Part shown: positions 44,026 to 50,265 of the stretch, one piece after another
How the letters are laid out: each line of letters begins with the position of its first letter
How positions within the stretch are numbered: position 1 is the first letter of the stretch
From: Paludibacteraceae bacterium
GTDB taxonomy: Bacteria; Bacteroidota; Bacteroidia; Bacteroidales; Paludibacteraceae
Assembly: GCA_016283095.1 (NCBI GenBank)
Contig: JAEEMG010000051.1
Location: 1 to 50,265 of the forward strand
DNA length: 50,265 nt
Direction of reading: 5' to 3'
Program-made: the position numbers and the translations under genes
The notes under the pieces: model-generated
What the model saw: only the letters and a program-made list of their open reading frames with translations
Databases searched by the model: none
Told to the model about the DNA's origin: nothing

Positions 44026-45555
44026 TTAATAACTTTGCTCTTTCAAGAAAATTATCATCTTTTCAATATCTTTATATTTAGGAGTGTCGTCCTCGAAGCG
44101 TGGGAAAAAGGCTCTGATGTCTTTGTAGACGCGGTTTGTCAGCGGCGACAACTTGTCTGCGTATCCGAGTGCATCCACAGCTTGCACGATTGCCATAAAG
44201 TGGATCGCGATCACTTGGAATGAGTTGTCTATCACTCGTCTTGCAATCAAAGCTGAATTCGTTCCCATCGACACAATGTCTTGATTATCATTGTTGTTAG
44301 GGATCGAATGCACGTACATTGGGTTGGATAGTGTCTGACATTCTGCTGTAGTAGAGCAGGCTGTAAACTGAGATGCCTGCAGACCGTAGTTCAAACCAAG
44401 TTTGCCAAGATTCACGAATGGAGGAAGAATGCCGTTGATTCTGTCGTGGAACAGGTAGTTCATCTGACGCTCGCACAGCATCGTCATCTTTGTGACGGCG
44501 ATTTTTAGTTTGTCCATCTCGAAAGAGACATAGTCGCCATGGAAATTACCACCGTGGTAAACCTCTTCAGTCTCTGGGTCGACGATTGGGTTGTCGCAAG
44601 CAGAGTTGACTTCGTTGATAAGCACTCTCTCCACATTCTCCACCGTCTCCAATACAGGTCCAAGAATCTGCGGAATGCATCTTAGCGAATAGTAAGGCTG
44701 CACTTTATGGGTGAACACATTTTCTGTGTGTTTCTTGTCGTACATCTCGCTTTTTCTGTCGAGCATACATTTGCTTCCTTTCGCGATCTCACGCATCTGC
44801 TTAGCGATGATGCCTTGTCCACGTTGACGACGGACTGCATTTATCGGCTCCGACATGAAATCGTCGTAAGAACTTGCGATTTCATTCATCATCACGCTTG
44901 CGATTGTGGCGAAACGTAGAAGTTTTTTTGCGTTTATAAGGTTGACTAAGCCGATACCTGTCATGAATGAAGTGCCGTTTGTAAGCGACAATCCTTCACG
45001 TATAAACATCTTGATAGGCTCAAGTCCGCACTCTTTCATGACTTCGCCTGCGGGACGTTTCTCTCCTTTGTAGAACACCTCACCTTCTCCAATCATTGTG
45101 AGGGCAAGATGAGCGAGCTGAACAAGGTCACCGCTGGCTCCAACACTTCCGTGTTCAGGAATGAATGGTGTGATGCCTTTGTTGATGAAATTGATAAGAA
45201 GTTCGACAATACTCTTGTGAATTCCGCTCTTTCCCTGTGTGAATGTGCCGACGCGAGCGATCATGGCTGCTTTCACATAGACGTCAGGCAAAGGTTCACC
45301 TGCACCTGTTGAGTGGCTGCGGATGATGTTGTATTGTAAAGCCTCACGGTCTTCGTCAGAGATACGCCACTGGGCCATAGGTCCGAATCCAGTGTTGATT
45401 CCGTAGATGATTCTGTCTACGGAGAAAGATTTCAAGAAGTCGTGGCTTCTGTTTATTCTGTCCCATACGTTGGAAGCGAACGAAAGTTGCTCACCTTTGT
45501 AGAGAATATTTTCAATGTCATTTAAAGAGATATAGTCGATTTTTCCCATTTCCAT
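44026..45555 (-). CDS. aromatic amino acid ammonia-lyase (HAL/PAL/TAL family)
   Basis: A 509-residue MIO-dependent lyase. Tyr51 lies in IYGINTGFGP. The self-forming MIO cofactor comes from Ala140-Ser141-Gly142 in GSVGASGDLVQLAH. Ser80-His81 in RSHSTGAGEP is the type seen in histidine ammonia-lyase and in tyrosine-preferring relatives. The enzyme removes ammonia from histidine, tyrosine or phenylalanine to give an unsaturated acid. No other hut genes lie nearby, so histidine breakdown is not assured; a role in making a pigment or phenolic acid is possible. It heads a four-gene minus-strand group with a barrel and exported proteins. Confidence 0.85.
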   Translation of the reverse strand: MEMGKIDYISLNDIENILYKGEQLSFASNVWDRINRSHDFLKSFSVDRIIYGINTGFGPMAQWRISDEDREALQYNIIRSHSTGAGEPLPDVYVKAAMIARVGTFTQGKSGIHKSIVELLINFINKGITPFIPEHGSVGASGDLVQLAHLALTMIGEGEVFYKGEKRPAGEVMKECGLEPIKMFIREGLSLTNGTSFMTGIGLVNLINAKKLLRFATIASVMMNEIASSYDDFMSEPINAVRRQRGQGIIAKQMREIAKGSKCMLDRKSEMYDKKHTENVFTHKVQPYYSLRCIPQILGPVLETVENVERVLINEVNSACDNPIVDPETEEVYHGGNFHGDYVSFEMDKLKIAVTKMTMLCERQMNYLFHDRINGILPPFVNLGKLGLNYGLQASQFTACSTTAECQTLSNPMYVHSIPNNNDNQDIVSMGTNSALIARRVIDNSFQVIAIHFMAIVQAVDALGYADKLSPLTNRVYKDIRAFFPRFEDDTPKYKDIEKMIIFLKEQSY

Positions 45556-45571
45556 TTGTTGTAAACTTTTG

Positions 45572-45579
45572 CAAAGTTA
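45572..45579 (-). promoter_or_regulatory. Bacteroidetes -7 element for the ammonia-lyase gene
   Basis: On the minus strand this reads TAACTTTG, 16 bp before the first ATG, giving a very short leader. Confidence 0.6.
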
Positions 45580-45656
45580 CTCATTAAGTGATAAATAAAA
45601 AACAAGTTGAACCAAAATGCTTGATTTTTGGAATGCAAAGGAAGCGGAGAAAGTCG

Positions 45657-45692
45657 TAAAAAAAGAGCCGAAAGCATTGCTTCCGGCTCTTT
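45657..45692 (-). terminator. terminator of the three-domain xylanase gene
   Basis: AGAGCCGAAAGC (45664-45675) pairs with GCTTCCGGCTCT (45679-45690), and on the minus strand a run of T follows. Almost the same hairpin ends the second xylanase gene. Confidence 0.85.
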
Positions 45693-45721
45693 CCTTTAGG
45701 AAAATGAATGAAATTTATCAC

Positions 45722-48700
45722 TTATTTTGTCACAACCAATTTCTTCACAACCGACTCTCCTTCGATAGTGGCTTTCACAAAGTAGATGCCTGTAGGTAGT
45801 GACGATATGTCTACTTTAGATTCGTCGGCTCTTGCTACCTCATCTCCAATAGCGTTGAAGATCATTACATCCTCTACCTCACCTTCGCTGATGATATAGA
45901 TTTCTGTAGACGCTGGGTTTGGCATAATTGTGAATTCCTTCGTGTCGCTGTATGTAGCTGCACTTGTTATCTGAGTGTCGTCTCCTTCGCCGTTTCTCAA
46001 ACTGCCAAGCGTGAATTTCTTTCCTTTCCAAGACATACTAGCACAAGTGTATTCGATAGATCCTGTGCCTCCTCCTACTTCACATAGTAGTTTGCAGTCG
46101 TAGATGTAACCCATCTTGACACCGAGCTCTTCCCAATTTCTGAAGTGTTCACTCACGTTGATTATGCCACATGTCTGATAAGAAGAACGTACTGCGAAGA
46201 TCTGTTTGAAACTAGCGGATCCTTCGATACAAGGAGCGTTGATTCTTTGTCCTACCATCAATGTATATTCCACGCCATCAACTTTGTATGTTCCTATTTC
46301 ATTGGTGCCCCAGAACAAATCTTCACTGTCAGGAGTGAAAGTGTCGTCCACAATATAGTACTCAATCATAGGATTCTTGGTCCATCCGTAGACGCCGATG
46401 TATGAATAGCTTCCTCCACCGTCGCCACTCTTAATGTAGTTGTAGATGGCGTATATCTCACCTAAATCGGTATATTTCTTGGATGCCTTCGCGTCGTAAT
46501 AACCTACGCGAGCCAAGAAGTCGCCTGTGTTGTCCCATTCAGCTTTGAATGCACAACCTGCTTCGCCTCCGAACAATGTCATGCTTCCATTGTTTCTTTC
46601 TCCCCACATCTCTGCGTTATAACCATTGCCGAGATCCCTCAGACAGTTGCTAGTGATGGTTGTTCCGCCTGAATATTTTGTTGTGTATGAGCATGGGTAG
46701 ATGTTAATGGAATCGCTTTTTTCAATTTCTTCTTCCTTGACGGTGCTGTCACAATTCAACTTGCCAAGTGAACTGTTCTGTCCATCCCAAGACATACTTG
46801 CGCAAGTGTATTCGATAGATCCTGTACCTCCACCCACTTCACATTGGATTTTACATGAGTATAGACCTCCCATCTTGACACCGAGCTTTTCCCAATTCAT
46901 GAAATGCTCAGTTACGTTAATCTTTCCGCAAGTCTGATAAGAAGAGCGAACAGCAAATATCTGTTTGAAATCAGCCATTCCTTCAATACATGCGGCACCG
47001 ATTCTTTGACCTATCCTCAATGTATATTCTACGCTATCAACTTTGTATGTTCCTATTTCTTCTGTACCATAGAACATGCCAGTTCCGTCAGGAGAGAAAG
47101 TGTCGTCAACAATATAATATTCAATCAAAGGATTCTTAGTCCATCCGTAGATGCCGATGTAAGAGTAGATTCCTCCACCATCGCCAGTTTTGGAATAGTT
47201 GTAGACGGCATAGATCTCGCCTAAGTCAGTGTATGTCTTAGTGGCAGGGGCGTCATAGTAACCGACTTGAGCCAAGAAGTCGCCAGAATTATCCCACTCA
47301 GCTTTGAAAGCACAGTCCGCTTTGTCTCCGAACACTGTCACACTTCCATTATTCATTTCACTCCACGTTTCAACGACGTAACCGTTACCGACGGAACGTA
47401 TGCAGTTGCTAGTGATGGTTGTTCCGCCAGAATATTTTTTTGTGTAAGTGCTTGGATCGACGCAATCAGAAGGTGTTCCTGGATCGTCAATGTTAGGATC
47501 GTCAATATTAGGATCGTCAATGTTAGGATTGTCAATGTTGCTACTATTCAGTTTTCCGAACGAGCTGTTCTGACCCTTCCACGACATACTAGCACAAGTG
47601 TATTCGATAGAACCTGTGCCTCCGCCAACTTCACAATGTATCTTACAGTCGTAGATGTTGCCCATCTTGATACCTAGATTCTCCCAATTCTTGAAATGTT
47701 CAGTCACGTTGATAGAACCGCAGGTTTGATATGATGAGCGGACTGCGAACACTTGTTTGAAACTTGTGTTTCCAAGAATGGATGGGTAATTGTTTCTTAT
47801 TCCTACCTTCAATGTATACTCTACGCCGTCAACCTTGTATGTTCCTTTAGTCTCTGTGTCCCAGAACATGCCGTCGCCGTCAGGAGTGAAGGAATCGTCC
47901 ACAATATAGTATTCAATCGTTGGATTCTTGGTCCAGCCGTATACACCGATGTAAGAATATTTTCCTCCACCGTCTCCTTTCTTAGAATAGTTGTAGACGG
48001 CATAGATCTCACCTAAATCAGTATATTCTTTTGATGCATTTCCATCGTAATAACCTACACGTGCCAAAAAGTCTCCAGAGTTGTCCCAGTTTGCCTTGAA
48101 AGCACAGTCTGCTTTGCCTCCGAACACTGTCATGCTGCCTGAATTTGTTTCTCTCCATAATTCTGCATTATAGCCATTGCCTAGATCCTTTACAGCGTTG
48201 TCTGCGATGATTGATCCGTCAGAATAAGCTGTTGTGTTTGAGCATGGATCGAAACTGTCTGAAGAGCCACCTTGTCCTACTTCTCCGGAACGAACTTTGT
48301 TGAAGAAACTGATCATCTCGTCTGTGTAGTCTTCGACCACTTCATGTCCGTAATCTGAGTTGTACCACTCAACATAGATGCCTGCTTTTTCAAGGTTGTC
48401 CCTATATTTCTCTGCCTCGCAGACTGGCACGATGTTATCGTTTGAGCCATGACAGATCATGTGAGGCACATCTTTTGCATCAAGATATGTGGTGGTGGCG
48501 AGAGAGGCGTGTTTGTCCGGACACTCCTGAGGTGTGCAATCGCCTAGAATCTCGTTTTCTGGAGATATGTTGATAGGATTGCCGCACGTTTTGTCTCTGC
48601 TGTCGACAGGACCAGACCAGTCGCACACAGCGTCGACTCTACTGCTTTCGTCTCTGAAATTTCCTAGGGCACCTTCGATGTCGATCGGCTCACTGCCGAC

Positions 48701-49225
48701 TTTCACCACTGTCTCACCGTTAGTGACTCCCATCATAGAAGCCAGGTGACCTCCTGAAGAGTATCCGGAGATGGCGATGAATGAATCGTCAATCTTAAGA
48801 TCCTTTTTGTTTCCACGTAGATAGCGGACAACAGCTTTGATATCGTTGATCTGGGCTGGCCACAACGCGTCGTTGAGAGATCTATGGTTCGGAGTGACGA
48901 AGATATATCCTGCCTTTAGTGCGGCCAGTCCCACCGTTCCTAGGTCTGCTGAACCTTTACTGTTGTTGCTTCTCCAGGCACTTCCATATATATGGATGAT
49001 CACATTGTGAGTCTCCTTGCCATCGTCAGGATAATAGATGTCAAGCTTGTGGCCGATAAGACCGTCGCCCACATAATCTATGTCTGCTTCCTTTAGATAA
49101 CTTAAAATTGTACCAGATGATGCACCTTCATCACCGTTGGCACCAATCTCGCCATCTGTTTGGGCGAATGCTGTTGTACAACCGATTACAGTCGTAAACA
49201 AGGTAGTAATAATGTGTTTTTTCAT
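45722..49225 (-). CDS. secreted multidomain xylanase: esterase + three GH11 domains + T9SS sorting domain
   Basis: A 1167-residue protein. Residues 1-21 are a signal peptide. Residues about 36-312 are an alpha/beta-hydrolase esterase of the BD-FAE type: Ser156 in GYSSGG, Asp263 in HGSNDN, His294 in YGHEV. Three GH11 xylanase domains follow at about 331-550, 597-813 and 849-1067. Nucleophiles are Glu438, Glu702 and Glu955 (NPxIEYYIVDD); acid/bases are Glu532, Glu796 and Glu1049 (CEVGGGTGS). A NIDDP-repeat linker (563-582) joins GH11 domains 1 and 2. Residues about 1098-1167 are a type IX secretion sorting domain (MPNPASTEIYI ... LPTGIYFVKA). It would cut beta-1,4-xylan and remove acyl groups at the same place, outside the cell or bound to its surface. 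It has its own promoter and terminator. Confidence 0.92.
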   Translation of the reverse strand: MKKHIITTLFTTVIGCTTAFAQTDGEIGANGDEGASSGTILSYLKEADIDYVGDGLIGHKLDIYYPDDGKETHNVIIHIYGSAWRSNNSKGSADLGTVGLAALKAGYIFVTPNHRSLNDALWPAQINDIKAVVRYLRGNKKDLKIDDSFIAISGYSSGGHLASMMGVTNGETVVKVGSEPIDIEGALGNFRDESSRVDAVCDWSGPVDSRDKTCGNPINISPENEILGDCTPQECPDKHASLATTTYLDAKDVPHMICHGSNDNIVPVCEAEKYRDNLEKAGIYVEWYNSDYGHEVVEDYTDEMISFFNKVRSGEVGQGGSSDSFDPCSNTTAYSDGSIIADNAVKDLGNGYNAELWRETNSGSMTVFGGKADCAFKANWDNSGDFLARVGYYDGNASKEYTDLGEIYAVYNYSKKGDGGGKYSYIGVYGWTKNPTIEYYIVDDSFTPDGDGMFWDTETKGTYKVDGVEYTLKVGIRNNYPSILGNTSFKQVFAVRSSYQTCGSINVTEHFKNWENLGIKMGNIYDCKIHCEVGGGTGSIEYTCASMSWKGQNSSFGKLNSSNIDNPNIDDPNIDDPNIDDPGTPSDCVDPSTYTKKYSGGTTITSNCIRSVGNGYVVETWSEMNNGSVTVFGDKADCAFKAEWDNSGDFLAQVGYYDAPATKTYTDLGEIYAVYNYSKTGDGGGIYSYIGIYGWTKNPLIEYYIVDDTFSPDGTGMFYGTEEIGTYKVDSVEYTLRIGQRIGAACIEGMADFKQIFAVRSSYQTCGKINVTEHFMNWEKLGVKMGGLYSCKIQCEVGGGTGSIEYTCASMSWDGQNSSLGKLNCDSTVKEEEIEKSDSINIYPCSYTTKYSGGTTITSNCLRDLGNGYNAEMWGERNNGSMTLFGGEAGCAFKAEWDNTGDFLARVGYYDAKASKKYTDLGEIYAIYNYIKSGDGGGSYSYIGVYGWTKNPMIEYYIVDDTFTPDSEDLFWGTNEIGTYKVDGVEYTLMVGQRINAPCIEGSASFKQIFAVRSSYQTCGIINVSEHFRNWEELGVKMGYIYDCKLLCEVGGGTGSIEYTCASMSWKGKKFTLGSLRNGEGDDTQITSAATYSDTKEFTIMPNPASTEIYIISEGEVEDVMIFNAIGDEVARADESKVDISSLPTGIYFVKATIEGESVVKKLVVTK
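47480..47539 (-). repeat. 15-bp tandem repeat encoding the NIDDP linker
   Basis: Four near-identical 15-bp units encode NIDNP and NIDDP three times between the first and second GH11 domains. Such units change number easily, so linker length may vary among strains. Confidence 0.8.
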
Positions 49226-49475
49226 GACAAATGCATTAATTTATTTTTAAGGCATAACAAAAATAGAGAAACCGTTTTTTTTAAGGTATGAAAAAACGGG
49301 CAATGCGTAACGGTTTTTTACTTTTTGAATAAAAAACATTCTGGCTGGACTGTTTCGGAGAGATTTAATTGGTTTTTAATTAAATATTGGTGGGGTTGCC
49401 CCTCGTCCTATAAAGATAAAATTTATTCCAGTCGCAAATGCAGATAAATATGAACTGACATCGCTAATAAAAAAA
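49226..49475. other. intergenic region between the two xylanase genes
   Basis: It contains the -7 box of the downstream gene (49258-49265, minus) and an inverted repeat CCGTTTTTT (49272-49280) / AAAAAACGG (49291-49299), with a third related copy AACGGTTTTTT at 49309-49319. No gene is seen. The palindrome is placed where a regulator could act on xylanase expression. Confidence 0.5.
49258..49265 (-). promoter_or_regulatory. Bacteroidetes -7 element for the three-domain xylanase gene
   Basis: On the minus strand this reads TATTTTTG, 32 bp upstream of the start codon at 49225. Confidence 0.6.
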
Positions 49476-49502
49476 GAGCCGGAAGCATTGCTTCCGGCTC
49501 TT
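49470..49502 (-). terminator. terminator of the upstream GH11 gene
   Basis: GAGCCGGAAGC (49476-49486) and GCTTCCGGCTC (49490-49500) pair perfectly around a three-base loop, with a T-run on the minus strand. It closely matches the terminator at 45657-45692. Confidence 0.9.
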
Positions 49503-49527
49503 CCTTTTAGGGAAATGATTTTATCAC

Positions 49528-50265
49528 TTATTTTGTCACAACCAGTTTCTTGACTACCGACTCTCCATCGATAGTAGCTTTCACAAAGTAGATGCCTGTA
49601 GGTAGAGACGATACGTCTACTCTAGACTCGTTGGCTTTTGATACTACATCTCCAATAGTGTTGAAGATCATAACATTTTCTACCTCGCCTTCGCTAATGA
49701 TATATATTTCTGTAGACGCTGGATTTGGAACAATCGCAAATTCCTTAGATTCGATGTTAGAAACTTCTGTCGCTCCGCCGTCCTTGCAACTCAAATCACC
49801 AAATGAACTGCTCTGTCCCTTCCAAGACATACTTGCGCATGTGTATTCGATAGAACCAGAACCACCACCTACTTCACAAAGGATCTTACAGTCGTAGATA
49901 CCTCCTAGTTTCACACCGAGTTTCTCCCAGTTCTTAAAGTGCTCAGTGACATTGATTTTACCGCAAGTCTGGTAAGAAGAACGTACTGCAAAGATCTGTT
50001 GGAAATTAGTGTTTCCATCAATAGAAGGGGCGTTATTTCTCTGTCCGACCTTCAAAGTGTAAGTGACTCCATCCACTGTGTATGTGCCCTTATTGTTTGC
50101 ATTCCAGAACATACCGCCTCCGTTAGGAGTGAATGAGTCGTCCACAATGTAGTACTCGATCAAAGGATTCTTAGTCCAACCGTAGATGCCGATGTAAGAA
50201 TAGCTTCCACCGCCGTTGCCACTCTTCGAATAGTTGTAGACAGCATAGATCTCACCCAAATCAGT
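49528..50265 (-). CDS. secreted GH11 xylanase with T9SS sorting domain, C-terminal part
   Basis: The gene enters from the right edge; about 245 C-terminal residues are visible. They form most of a GH11 domain: TDLGEIYAVYNYSKSGNGGG, IYGWTKNPLIEYYIVDD with the nucleophile, VRSSYQTCGKINVTEHFKNW, and CEVGGGSGSIEYTCASMSW with the acid/base. A T9SS sorting domain follows (VPNPASTEIYIISEG ... LPTGIYFVKATIDGESV). It is very similar to the last GH11 and sorting domains of the downstream gene, so the two are tandem duplicates. What lies N-terminal of this GH11 domain is unknown. Confidence 0.9.
   Translation of the reverse strand, partial: TDLGEIYAVYNYSKSGNGGGSYSYIGIYGWTKNPLIEYYIVDDSFTPNGGGMFWNANNKGTYTVDGVTYTLKVGQRNNAPSIDGNTNFQQIFAVRSSYQTCGKINVTEHFKNWEKLGVKLGGIYDCKILCEVGGGSGSIEYTCASMSWKGQSSSFGDLSCKDGGATEVSNIESKEFAIVPNPASTEIYIISEGEVENVMIFNTIGDVVSKANESRVDVSSLPTGIYFVKATIDGESVVKKLVVTK

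Noticed and set aside
44026-45555. Assignment as hutH in a histidine-utilisation operon
   Set aside because: No hutU, hutI or hutG-like gene is nearby, and close relatives can use tyrosine. I kept the family-level name.
47480-47539. CRISPR-like array in the xylanase gene
   Set aside because: The short 15-bp units are in frame, have no spacers, and encode a NIDDP linker.
47267-47677. Plus-strand ORF of 136 codons within the xylanase gene
   Set aside because: It is antisense to the NIDDP linker and flanking GH11 sequence; low-complexity repeats explain its open frame.
1-50265. tRNA, rRNA or CRISPR loci
   Set aside because: All gaps were read on both strands. No cloverleaf with a GTTCRANYC arm, no rRNA sequence and no repeat-spacer array was found.

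Overview
The window comes from a member of the Bacteroidota, most likely a gut or rumen Bacteroidales. Three things point there. Bacteroidetes-type promoters (TAnnTTTG, in places with TTG/TTTG about 19-20 bp upstream) precede many genes. The core genes are typical of the order: rimP-nusA-infB-cvpA, a GH3-type adenylating enzyme, a DUF6242-like lipoprotein and a DUF2723 membrane protein. The secreted xylanases end in type IX secretion (T9SS) sorting domains.

Layout. 1-3.9 kb: the start of a DUF1016/YhcG-type nuclease (minus strand, cut by the window edge), a decayed ORF above it, an SF1 helicase and a frameshifted Rpn-type nuclease gene. 4.0-4.4 kb: a long rod-like RNA with its own promoter, similar in shape to 6S RNA. 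4.4-9.4 kb: an AT-rich three-gene restriction-modification cassette of a D12-class adenine methyltransferase, a McrB-like AAA+ motor and a LlaJI/McrC-like PD-(D/E)XK nuclease. The nuclease carries a C-terminal LexA/UmuD-type (S24) self-cleaving protease domain. This domain fusion is the most unusual item in the window. 9.5-12.0 kb: GH3-type enzyme and HAD hydrolase. 12.0-15.9 kb: an accessory patch with a RhuM remnant, two unknown exported or membrane proteins each followed by a copy of a structured repeat, and a small lipoprotein. 16.0-26.3 kb: rimP-nusA-infB, cvpA, an AddB-like nuclease and a TPR protein. 26.3-28.1 kb: small proteins of unknown role. 28.1-28.3 kb: a MITE-like element with perfect 31-bp inverted ends. 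28.4-40.3 kb (minus): a tightly packed run of DUF2723 protein, polysaccharide deacetylase, purD, membrane protein, YqaA-like protein, DUF6242-like lipoprotein, mnmG and ABC-F. 40.3-40.9 kb: a non-coding repeat-rich gap. 40.9-45.6 kb (minus): a probable operon of an aromatic amino acid ammonia-lyase, an outer-membrane beta-barrel protein, an exported unknown and a BspA-like leucine-rich-repeat protein. 45.7-50.3 kb (minus): two tandem, related secreted xylanase genes. The complete one encodes esterase + 3 x GH11 + T9SS domain in one 1167-residue chain.

How they work together. The restriction cassette would mark self DNA and cut unmarked DNA, with NTP-driven movement by the McrB-like subunit. 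The S24 domain suggests that the nuclease is switched by self-cleavage, perhaps in response to RecA filaments. The xylanase genes would give a cell-surface or secreted enzyme that removes ester side groups and cuts the xylan backbone. The remaining genes are mostly housekeeping: translation initiation, transcription elongation, tRNA modification, purine synthesis and envelope biogenesis.

No tRNA, rRNA or CRISPR array was seen. All family assignments come from reading motifs by eye; no database search was possible.
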